Source of the DNA: Butyrivibrio sp. NC3005
Lineage (GTDB): Bacteria; Bacillota; Clostridia; Lachnospirales; Lachnospiraceae
Direction of reading: 5' to 3'
NCBI RefSeq assembly: GCF_000424545.1
Contig: NZ_AUKC01000003.1
Span: 62,001-126,000, forward strand
Length of the DNA stretch: 64,000 nucleotides
Each line of letters begins with the position of its first letter. Position 1 is the stretch's first letter. Under the pieces are notes generated by a model. The model was not told the origin of the DNA and did not search any database. It saw nothing but the letters and a program-made list of their open reading frames with translations. A program made the position numbers and the translations under genes. Of the stretch, positions 9,906 through 17,246 are shown piece by piece.

Positions 9906-10453
9906 TATAGTGAAAAAAGTTTTTTTATTTCGTCTTTACTACACCTAGACATAAATGCATTGCTATATTTTTTCTGACCTGTTACTTCTTCAAGGAACCA
10001 ATCAGCTTTTATATAGTTATCCGCATCCTCTACCGTTGGAAATTCAACCTCTGCAAAGCATATTCCTTCTAAATCTTTCTCAAAAATATCCAATTCTATC
10101 TTGACTTCTCTTTTTTCAATCTTTTCCTTTAAAGATTTGTTTTTATCAAGATAATCTTTGGAAAAGGCATTTTCATTCAACGGAATAAGCACTCTTTTTT
10201 TTGAGATTACTATTCCATCAGCTTTTTCAAGAAGGTGTGTATAAGACTTTTCATCTAGGAAAAGATTATACTCTTCCTTAACCATAACTCCGTTTACTCC
10301 TTTGTAGGTCATATAAAAAGAGTCGTCTTCACGCCTTACTCTTATAGCCGGATGTACATTAAGATATGCTTGTTCTATAAGATGATACGGATATTTCTCA
10401 ACATCCTTTGGTAAGTGCTTTATCGTAAATTTTTTTTCAATCTCAATTCCCAT
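9905..10453 (-). CDS. CYTH domain protein (triphosphate tunnel metalloenzyme family)
   Basis: A 182-residue protein starting MGIEIEKKF, the ExExK signature that coordinates the triphosphate in CYTH enzymes. Paired basic and acidic residues follow along the tunnel (RVRRED, MTYKG, KKRVLIPL, KIELDIFE, AEVEF), ending near a WF segment as usual. Family members hydrolyse inorganic triphosphate or act on thiamine triphosphate or nucleotides; the substrate here cannot be told. It sits alone between two intergenic gaps and is closed by its own terminator. Confidence 0.88.
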   Translation of the reverse strand: MGIEIEKKFTIKHLPKDVEKYPYHLIEQAYLNVHPAIRVRREDDSFYMTYKGVNGVMVKEEYNLFLDEKSYTHLLEKADGIVISKKRVLIPLNENAFSKDYLDKNKSLKEKIEKREVKIELDIFEKDLEGICFAEVEFPTVEDADNYIKADWFLEEVTGQKKYSNAFMSRCSKDEIKKLFSL

Positions 10454-10599
10454 AATGATAATCCTAAATCTTTTATCGTGTTAATTTTTCCCGCATAATA
10501 GCTAGAACAGTCTTTTTGCTTTATCTGTGTATAAACTAGATTGCAAAATGATTAAAGAACAACATTTTGTGAATTTCAACAGCTAACAAAAAATGATTC

Positions 10600-11640
10600 C
10601 TACAAAAAATTTTGCGTTGATTCACCTTCTATTAGTTTTCCTTTAAAAACCACATGCTGATGCTGTTTTTTTCCTTCTATTATATCGAAAAGAAGAGTAA
10701 TCGTTTCGCCTGCTATAAGTTCTCTAGGTTGCTGCATAGTTGTCAGTCTTGGAATAAGATAATTATCCATATCAAGACCATCAAAACCGGCTATGCTTAT
10801 ATCTTCCGGTATCCTCTTTCCAGCATCCTTAAGGGCACGCATAGCTCCAAGTGCGAGTGAGTCCGATACACAAAAAATAGCTGTGAACTCATCATCTTTA
10901 TCTAGTAGTTTTTGGGTCGCTTTATAACCGTTTTCCATGGAATAAAGGTTCTCTACTTTATCAACAAGGCATATTCTTTCTTCTTTTTCCGGAATACCTG
11001 CTGCCTTTAATGCATCCAGATATCCTTCAAGTCTTTTATAACCTATTGATAATTTTTTTTCATCACCTTCGGCAATGATAGCTATTTTTCTATGTCCTTT
11101 TGATATAAGGTACTGAACCATATTGTAGCTTTCAATTCTGTCATCTACAGCAAGCGATGAATAACTTGAACGATTTATGCTTCCCTCAACAGGATTACCT
11201 GTTGCCGCAAATACTACAGGGACGCTTAATTTTTTTAATTTTGTAGCTTGATGAAAACAGTTTCCACCCAAGAACACTATTCCTCGAAGCCTTTTTTCTT
11301 TTTCAAGTGCAACTGCAACATCCGCTTCATTTTCTCCGTCACCAACGTGCCTAAGTACGAGCGCATATCCATTTTTCTTCGTTTCTTCCTCTATGATAGA
11401 TATCATCGGTGCAAAGAACGGGTTTGTTATACCCTTTATTAAAACAGCTATGCATTTGGCATCGGTTCGTTTCAAATTTCTAGCACTATTATTTGGAACA
11501 TAACCTGTTTGGCGGATAACTTTCATTATCTTTTTTTTCGTTTCAGGATTAATATCATCATGATCATTTAACGCTCTTGAAACTGTACTTACGCCTACGC
11601 CGCATTTTTTTGCAATTTCAACAATTGTCATATGTGGCAT
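10600..11640 (-). CDS. LacI family transcriptional regulator, probable maltodextrin repressor (MalR-like)
   Basis: A 346-residue protein with an N-terminal helix-turn-helix (IVEIAKKCGVGVSTVSRALN) and hinge helix (NNSARNLKRT), then a periplasmic-binding-protein-like effector domain (about 60-340). It lies 26 bases downstream of malQ, so the two are co-transcribed. A LacI-type palindrome centred on AACGTT overlaps the start of the malQ transcript, so negative autoregulation with release by a maltodextrin is likely (inference). The effector is not shown by the sequence. Start ATG is preceded by AGGT at five bases. Confidence 0.88.
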   Translation of the reverse strand: MPHMTIVEIAKKCGVGVSTVSRALNDHDDINPETKKKIMKVIRQTGYVPNNSARNLKRTDAKCIAVLIKGITNPFFAPMISIIEEETKKNGYALVLRHVGDGENEADVAVALEKEKRLRGIVFLGGNCFHQATKLKKLSVPVVFAATGNPVEGSINRSSYSSLAVDDRIESYNMVQYLISKGHRKIAIIAEGDEKKLSIGYKRLEGYLDALKAAGIPEKEERICLVDKVENLYSMENGYKATQKLLDKDDEFTAIFCVSDSLALGAMRALKDAGKRIPEDISIAGFDGLDMDNYLIPRLTTMQQPRELIAGETITLLFDIIEGKKQHQHVVFKGKLIEGESTQNFL

Positions 11641-11666
11641 TACTTACCTGTTTCCTTTCATTTATG

Positions 11667-13190
11667 TCATTTTCTTCCATAAAGTGCTGACATATCTTTT
11701 ATCCTTGCTGCTAGCTCATCAGTCAAAGCATCACTTTTCATTCTCCACTGCCAGTTATTTCCAAGTGTAGATGGGGTATTGATTCTAGCTTCATCACCAA
11801 GATTCAAATAATCCTGCATCGGAATAACTGCTGTATCTGCGACAGAACTAAGTGCACTTCTTATAAACTGCCATGCAATATCTTTTGTTGTATGAATATC
11901 AAGATATTTCCTGGCAAATTTTCTATCAGCTACAGGGCAACTCTCATACCATCCTCTAGTAGTTTCATTATCATGCGTTCCTGTATAAACTATACAGTTC
12001 TTTGGATAATTGTGCGGAAGGTAATCGCTCTCTTCTCTAGAATCAAATGCAAACTGCAAAATCTTCATTCCAGGGAATCCTGTTCTTTTCACTAATTTTA
12101 TAACAGATGGAGTAAGAAATCCAAGATCTTCTGCTATAACTCTAAGATCACCAAGTTTTTCTTTCATAGCTTTAAACAAATCATATCCAGGTCCTTTTTC
12201 CCAATGACCAAACTCTGCAGTAGGGTCACCATAAGGAATCGAATAGTATTCATCAAATCCTCTGAAATGGTCAATTCTAACCACATCATATAGTTTATAG
12301 CAGTGCTTTATTCTCTTCATCCACCACTCATAACCTGTCTTTTTATGATACTCCCAGCGATAAAGAGGATTTCCCCAAAGCTGCCCGGTAGCAGAAAAAG
12401 CATCTGGAGGGCATCCTGCAACTGCAACAGGAAGATTATTCTCATCAAATTGGAAAAGATCTGGATTTGCCCATGTATCTGCACTGTCAAATGCAACATA
12501 AATAGGAATATCACCAATTATCTCTATTCCATTTTTATTAGCATAGGCTTTTAATTTTCTCCACTGTCTATCGAATTCGAACTGCTGCCACTTATAAAAA
12601 CCTATTTCATCATCATATTTGTCACTAAGATCTTCTAATGTTTTACTATCACGAAGTCTTTCTGCATCTGGCCACTTACTATAGCTTTGTCCGTCATGTG
12701 CATTCTTTAATGCCATAAAAAGTGCATAATCATCAAGCCACCAGGCATTTTCTTTGATAAAAGATGCATACTCCCTAATATATGATGCATCACCGCTTAC
12801 GTTTCCTTTTTGTGAAATTCCGGAGTTAACATAAGCCTTCTCTAATACTTTAAATCTGCTATTATATATCTTCTCATAATCAACATATTCATTATTTTTT
12901 CCAAAAGAATATGATTCAATATCTTCTTTTGTCAATAGTCCTTCATCTATTAATATGTCTAAATCTATAAAATATGGATTCCCTGCATATGTAGAAAATG
13001 ACTGATATGGAGAATCACCATAGCTTGTAGGACCAAGTGGCAAAATCTGCCAATAACTTTGGCCTGCCTTTTTCAAAAAATCAACAAAATCTTCAGCTGC
13101 CTTTCCAAATGTTCCAATTCCATAATTTGAAGGAAGGCTTGATATCGGCATTAAAATTCCTGCTCTACGAACCTGTTTTTTCTTTGGCAT
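11667..13190 (-). CDS. malQ: 4-alpha-glucanotransferase (amylomaltase, GH77)
   Basis: A 507-residue GH77 enzyme of normal length. Recognisable: the N-terminal start RRAGILMPISSLPSNYGIG, the sugar-binding and catalytic segments VRIDHFRGF (nucleophile Asp), VIAEDLGFL (acid/base Glu) and YTGTHDNETTRGW (third acid). It disproportionates malto-oligosaccharides in the cytoplasm, giving longer glucans and glucose. AGGAGG precedes the ATG. It is the promoter-proximal gene of the malQ-lacI unit, controlled from the operator upstream. Confidence 0.96.
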   Translation of the reverse strand: MPKKKQVRRAGILMPISSLPSNYGIGTFGKAAEDFVDFLKKAGQSYWQILPLGPTSYGDSPYQSFSTYAGNPYFIDLDILIDEGLLTKEDIESYSFGKNNEYVDYEKIYNSRFKVLEKAYVNSGISQKGNVSGDASYIREYASFIKENAWWLDDYALFMALKNAHDGQSYSKWPDAERLRDSKTLEDLSDKYDDEIGFYKWQQFEFDRQWRKLKAYANKNGIEIIGDIPIYVAFDSADTWANPDLFQFDENNLPVAVAGCPPDAFSATGQLWGNPLYRWEYHKKTGYEWWMKRIKHCYKLYDVVRIDHFRGFDEYYSIPYGDPTAEFGHWEKGPGYDLFKAMKEKLGDLRVIAEDLGFLTPSVIKLVKRTGFPGMKILQFAFDSREESDYLPHNYPKNCIVYTGTHDNETTRGWYESCPVADRKFARKYLDIHTTKDIAWQFIRSALSSVADTAVIPMQDYLNLGDEARINTPSTLGNNWQWRMKSDALTDELAARIKDMSALYGRK

Positions 13191-13211
13191 AAAAAACCTC
13201 CTAATCTGATT

Positions 13212-13229
13212 ACCGGAAACGTTACCGGT
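13212..13229. promoter_or_regulatory. LacI/MalR-type operator upstream of malQ
   Basis: The 18-base sequence ACCGGAAACGTTACCGGT is a palindrome with one mismatched pair, centred on AACGTT as in many LacI-family operators. It lies 22-39 bases upstream of the malQ ATG and just downstream of the predicted -10, where bound repressor would block transcription. Confidence 0.75.
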
Positions 13230-13237
13230 CTACTAAT

Positions 13238-13266
13238 ACTTTATCATACAAGCTTTTTATCTTCAA
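13238..13266 (-). promoter_or_regulatory. Putative malQ promoter
   Basis: On the minus strand TTGAAG (13266-13261) and TAAAGT (13243-13238) are separated by 17 bases. The -35 overlaps the end of the upstream glycosyltransferase gene. Confidence 0.5.
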
Positions 13267-14447
13267 GAATTATTCGCATTTAATATAAATGGCAATAGAT
13301 TTCTGTAATCAAAATACCTGCAGGCCTTTGTCTGTCCGTTTAAAGCTATTTGTTTTCTTTCATCCTCATGATTAAGATAATATTCAATAAGCTCACCAAT
13401 TTCTTCCGGAGTATGCGCAACAACAAGGTCTTGTCCATCCACAAAATAATCATCAAGTTCTTCTTGCCAGGTCGTTACAAGGAATCCTCCAGCGCCTAGA
13501 ACATCCATTATTCTTAGTGACAATCCTGTCCTTATAGAACGCATAGAAAGATTTAAATTTATTTTACTGGTGCAAAAAACATGTGGCATTTTCACCATAT
13601 AATCAGCTTGTCCTAAGTCATATACATGTTCAAGGGTGGGGCCTTTTGCTTTGGTATACATATCTACTTTGAATCTTTGACCAAGATCTTCCAATATCAT
13701 TTTTCGTTCATCTTTAGTACATTTCTTTTTTAAAATATCTCTTATCAAAGTATCTCTATCAAAATTATAATTACCACCAAGCTCAAAGCGCATGTATTTT
13801 GCCATCTGATTAATGATGTCTTTTGATAAAACCTGCTCATTTCCTATAAAATCCACATCGTAGGTATGCCTTTGCATGGCAATTGTTCCTTCTATAATTC
13901 CTTTTAATTCATCCGGCATATGACTTGCTGCAAAATCATAAAAATTGAATTCATTATCATATAAATTTCCTAGAAAAGTCACATCATGCTCATATACAAT
14001 CCCGCCGTCAAATAATTTATCTGAAATATCTTTCAGCCTTTTAGCGTTTATTCCTAGTGGAGAATAGTGTATTGTTTTTATATTCTTTGCCATATACTCT
14101 TTGCATAGATCTTTGTCAAAAAGCCATATACTATTTTCATTATTTTCAACCTCTTTTGAAGCCAACGGGAAATGAGGTGAATCAAAAACCCATGAAACAT
14201 ATCTGACTTTCTGTCGATGACAGACTCTTGATATTATTGGAAAAAAATTCCAGGTAAAAACAAGATCTATTTTTTTGCCGTTTTTCTTGGTTAATATGGC
14301 AGCTTCAAGCGCATTTTCGAAATTCTCATCTTCGTCAAGTTTGTTCCAGGGACAACGAAACTCTATTACATCTTCTCCGAGTTCACGCAAGACCATTCTG
14401 CAGTCTTCTCCTGTAAACTCATTCCATACATAGTATAGTATTTGCAT
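13263..14447 (-). CDS. CgeB-like glycosyltransferase (DUF3880 plus GT1-like domain)
   Basis: About 394 residues. The N-terminal half (VFTWNFFPIISRVCHRQKVRYVSWVFDSPHFP) matches the DUF3880 domain and the C-terminal half (LGAGGFLVTTWQEELDDYFVDGQDLV, then an ARYFDYR-like end) matches the C-terminal domain of CgeB/spore-maturation glycosyltransferases. These transfer a sugar from a nucleotide donor to a surface protein or glycan; substrate unknown. Start at MQILYY because AGAAGG lies five bases upstream. It is the last minus-strand gene before the large non-coding gap and is followed by malQ. Confidence 0.8.
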   Translation of the reverse strand: MQILYYVWNEFTGEDCRMVLRELGEDVIEFRCPWNKLDEDENFENALEAAILTKKNGKKIDLVFTWNFFPIISRVCHRQKVRYVSWVFDSPHFPLASKEVENNENSIWLFDKDLCKEYMAKNIKTIHYSPLGINAKRLKDISDKLFDGGIVYEHDVTFLGNLYDNEFNFYDFAASHMPDELKGIIEGTIAMQRHTYDVDFIGNEQVLSKDIINQMAKYMRFELGGNYNFDRDTLIRDILKKKCTKDERKMILEDLGQRFKVDMYTKAKGPTLEHVYDLGQADYMVKMPHVFCTSKINLNLSMRSIRTGLSLRIMDVLGAGGFLVTTWQEELDDYFVDGQDLVVAHTPEEIGELIEYYLNHEDERKQIALNGQTKACRYFDYRNLLPFILNANNS

Positions 14448-14487
14448 ATTCACCTTCTATTTCAAAAGTTACATAATACATTTTAGG

Positions 14488-14543
14488 GTTCTGTATAGTC
14501 CATTTTGTTGTTTGCATATCTCATCGCAGATATGCTTTAATTG
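14488..14543. repeat. Degenerate fragment of repeat family B
   Basis: The segment from TGTATAGTCC to CGCAGATATGCTTTAATTG aligns with the left half of the B repeats (TATATAGTCC ... CGCAGACACGCTTTCGCTTG) with several substitutions. No matching right half follows, so it is a relic. Confidence 0.6.
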
Positions 14544-14899
14544 AGTGTTTTATCACAGTTCATAAAAATGGTTTTCTTTGCTTTTTATTACATTATCTGT
14601 AATATTCTTTGCGTTTTCACTCTGCTTTCGCATGATAAACTGATATCATATCACATATCTTGTGTTTTTGCGTTTATATATGTTACAAAAAAGCGTTTTG
14701 TTTTCGCTTTTTTTCGTCTTTATGATATCATTTTTTTGTATACGTTTTTTCATAATATTATTATATCAAATGCAGATAAATTGCATACCTTTTTTATTGT
14801 ATTATCTTAGTTCGATAATATGTTATCTTTTTTTCGTGTGTAAGATATGACGTTTCGTCGAGTTTTCAACATTTTTTATATGGTTGTGATAACATATCA

Positions 14900-15555
14900 T
14901 TTGTCGCGCGGAGCTGCGATATCAAAAGAGTTTATGAATTAAGCCTAGCATTCCTAAGCTATTTTGATTATTTTCGACAGGATGTCGAAATAGCAGGATG
15001 CTGCAGACAAGGATGTTTACGATATTATGCTTGATTCATAATACCAAACGAAAAATGGATGTTTCGTTAACTGTTAGTCTTATCCAAAAACATACTAACT
15101 ATTCGTGGCTTGTTACTATGTTTTTGTCTTAGATTTTTTTAAAATCTTTGAAGGATAAACCTCTACACATCTGGAATGGATTCCGGAAATGGCTTTTTTA
15201 AAAAGGATTTTAGAAAGTCAAGACATCTTGCCGAGATTTCGGACTATCCTCAGCAAGAGTCTAAACACATGGATGTAATAAAAAGATCACAGGAATTAGT
15301 TTTAACTACCCTCCTCGTGCATAAGCACACGCCTTGTATAATCAGCTGTTACAGCAGCTCATTCTATGGCAATAAAGCAAATTCCTGTTAAAAGACATCA
15401 TAGATTGGATACTTTGATCAGAAATGGTCGGTGGTCATCGACACATGCACGAGTTCTATTTTCGTGAAGGGGTAAAAACCTTTCTATGATGTTGGTTTTT
15501 TTATAAAAATTATCGTTTCAGACAATCCTAGCCGTTTGAAGCGATAATTTTTTTT
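14900..15555 (+). ncRNA. Candidate large structured non-coding RNA (about 650 nt), family not identified
   Basis: No convincing gene exists between 14448 and 15557. Instead there is a chain of hairpins. Perfect stems: 14972-14979 with 14983-14990 (8 bp, loop GGA); 15023-15029 with 15037-15043 (7 bp); 15047-15053 with 15062-15068 (7 bp); 15131-15137 with 15141-15147 (7 bp). The hairpin 15085-15126 has 10 bp, one C-C mismatch and 4 more bp. TCTGGAA/TTCCGGA at 15170-15187 needs a U-G pair. A long-range 9 bp stem joins 15289-15297 to 15380-15388 and encloses two smaller hairpins. A 10 bp stem joins 15395-15404 to 15483-15492 and encloses GTCG/CGAC and CACGA/TCGTG. The wobble pairs work only if the plus strand is the RNA, and a strong plus-strand terminator ends the region. 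A weak promoter (TTTCAA, 17 bases, TGATAA, at 14864-14892) could start it. Size is in the range of OLE, ROOL and GOLLD RNAs, but I cannot assign it. The 5' boundary is approximate. Confidence 0.6.
15509..15555 (+). terminator. Strong terminator of the candidate RNA
   Basis: Fifteen paired positions (15509-15523 with 15534-15548), two of them U-G or G-U on the plus strand, then eight T. On the minus strand those two become A-C mismatches, though a TTTTTA run on that side may also help end the gene whose stop is at 15558. Confidence 0.85.
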
Positions 15556-15557
15556 GA

Positions 15558-17246
15558 TTAATTTTCAAAGCATTTGGATAGAGCAGCAAGAACAGCTCCC
15601 TGTCCCCATGGATAACTACTATATATTTGTCTATACACGCCTAAGTCCTCACATGGACCTAGCGCATCTGTTACATGTCCGTCTTGATTAATTAGCTTAA
15701 AAAGACCTGTTGCTCCAAGAAGTATTCTTTCTTCTAATAATTCTTTTGAAAGCATATCACCTTCAATGAACTTTGAAGCTTTTTTTATACTATAGATTAT
15801 CATTCCAGAAGCAGAACTATCTATTCTACTTCTATTACCTGGCATTACCCATGAAAAGAGTCCATCATTTCTTTGAGATTCAAGGACTTTGCAGGTCAAT
15901 TTTCTCATCCATTTCAAAAGTTCTTCATAACCTTCAAAATCTTTTGGAATATCAACTAAGCACTCAGAAATCCCAAGCATCAGCCATCCTATAGCACGTC
16001 CCCATCCCAGAATTCCAATAGTCTGAGGATACAACCTGTTATTATCTTCATCATGATTACTTTCTGTTTCCATAAAACTGTAACCATGATAAGGAAGCTT
16101 TGTTGCTTCTTCCGTTGAATACTTTTTAAAATTAAGAAGATTTGCCAAAGCAATATTATAAGCTTTTTTGCTGTCAAAACTGTATTTATTTAAGGCGTTA
16201 TCTTCTTTTTTATCTAATTCTTTTTTATTCTCTATTTTTTCAAGTACTTTTCCAAATGCAGCAAAGAACATCGAAACCATTCCTACTCCGTCAGCAAGAA
16301 CATAATCATCTACGCCTTTAACATTATAGATTACAGAACCTTTTTTGTCTTTTTTTGCATTTTCCAAAAAAAACGCAAGTTTTTCTGCATGCTTTAGATA
16401 TGCTATATCACCTGTTTTTTCAAACATTCTAAGAAAAGTAACACCAAAAAGAGCATCATCTACGTGCTCAAACTCTTTATTTTGCTTTTCCCAATAGGAT
16501 ATATATTCTCGTGACAAATCAAGAGACTGTTCTATAGAAGTATCCTCTGTCAGTCCCAGTAAAAGCATTCCTGCCGGCCAAAACAGAAGGTCTTTTGACA
16601 AACCTCCTCTTCCTATAGCTTTTTTTACACCTGACTTAACTTTATCTTTTAAATCAGGATGCTTAATCTTTTCCAGCATAGAAAATGATGCTTCACACAA
16701 TTTACTAACCACATCACTTGGATTCATCTCAAGACTATACATCTGTTTTACGCATCCGTCAGTACATACTATATCTTCTATTTTGCCAGTTATTCTTAAA
16801 CCGCCTCTAGTAGCGCTTTTAACAGAAGTAATATTGTCATCGAAAATTTTGGCCCTAGAAAAAGGCATATGATACTTCAAAAAGACATAACTGTTTGCAA
16901 GAAAGGTTACATTTTGTCCTATTCCCTTTCCTCTTTCAAGGCTTTCTCCGATAAACAGCCCATATTCTCTGCTGTTATCTTCATCAAGAGGGTTAAACAC
17001 TGCACATCCAACTTCCCTATCTTGCCCACTAGAATCATTTTTTACGCATATGATAAACATATGCATAATTCCTGTTTCTATTTTCTCTTTGAAAAACTTC
17101 TGCTCCTGTTCTAAAGTAAGAAGTTCACGATAGATGTAATGTTTTCTTACATCTTCACTGTTTCTCCATTTTATTATTTTGGCACAGTCTTCATATCTTG
17201 CTTCTCTAAGACCGACTACATCATTCTCGATTACATATTTTTTCAT
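15558..17246 (-). CDS. Fusion: GNAT acetyltransferase plus GH105-like (YteR-type) glycoside hydrolase
   Basis: A 562-residue two-domain protein. Residues about 1-165 look like a RimJ/RimL-type GNAT: LREARYEDCAKIIKWRNSEDV at the start and ESLERGKGIGQNVT in the acetyl-CoA loop. Residues about 190-560 resemble the alpha/alpha-barrel of unsaturated rhamnogalacturonyl hydrolases: YVLADGVGMVSMFFAAFG, HGYSFMETE, LGWGRAIGWLMLGI and QRNDGLFSW. GH105 enzymes hydrate terminal 4,5-unsaturated uronic sugars. There is no signal peptide or membrane segment, so it acts in the cytoplasm. The start codon overlaps the upstream kinase-uridylyltransferase stop (ATGA). Possible role: turnover or modification of an acidic sugar in the glycan pathway (inference). 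The alternative is a GH88/GH105 relative with another substrate. Confidence 0.7.
   Translation of the reverse strand: MKKYVIENDVVGLREARYEDCAKIIKWRNSEDVRKHYIYRELLTLEQEQKFFKEKIETGIMHMFIICVKNDSSGQDREVGCAVFNPLDEDNSREYGLFIGESLERGKGIGQNVTFLANSYVFLKYHMPFSRAKIFDDNITSVKSATRGGLRITGKIEDIVCTDGCVKQMYSLEMNPSDVVSKLCEASFSMLEKIKHPDLKDKVKSGVKKAIGRGGLSKDLLFWPAGMLLLGLTEDTSIEQSLDLSREYISYWEKQNKEFEHVDDALFGVTFLRMFEKTGDIAYLKHAEKLAFFLENAKKDKKGSVIYNVKGVDDYVLADGVGMVSMFFAAFGKVLEKIENKKELDKKEDNALNKYSFDSKKAYNIALANLLNFKKYSTEEATKLPYHGYSFMETESNHDEDNNRLYPQTIGILGWGRAIGWLMLGISECLVDIPKDFEGYEELLKWMRKLTCKVLESQRNDGLFSWVMPGNRSRIDSSASGMIIYSIKKASKFIEGDMLSKELLEERILLGATGLFKLINQDGHVTDALGPCEDLGVYRQIYSSYPWGQGAVLAALSKCFEN

Noticed and set aside
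14541-14850. Two overlapping AT-rich plus-strand frames of 62 and 89 codons
   Set aside because: Composition is pure low-complexity T-rich DNA with Phe, Ile and Tyr runs; no ribosome site and no family resemblance.
14972-14990. TTTCGACAGGATGTCGAAA recalls the TTCGACAGG segment of tmRNA
   Set aside because: It is part of a perfect local hairpin, and the tRNA-like ends of tmRNA are absent.
15176-15391. A 71-codon plus-strand frame inside the structured region
   Set aside because: It has no ribosome site and crosses several hairpins and half of the long-range stem; better explained as non-coding RNA.
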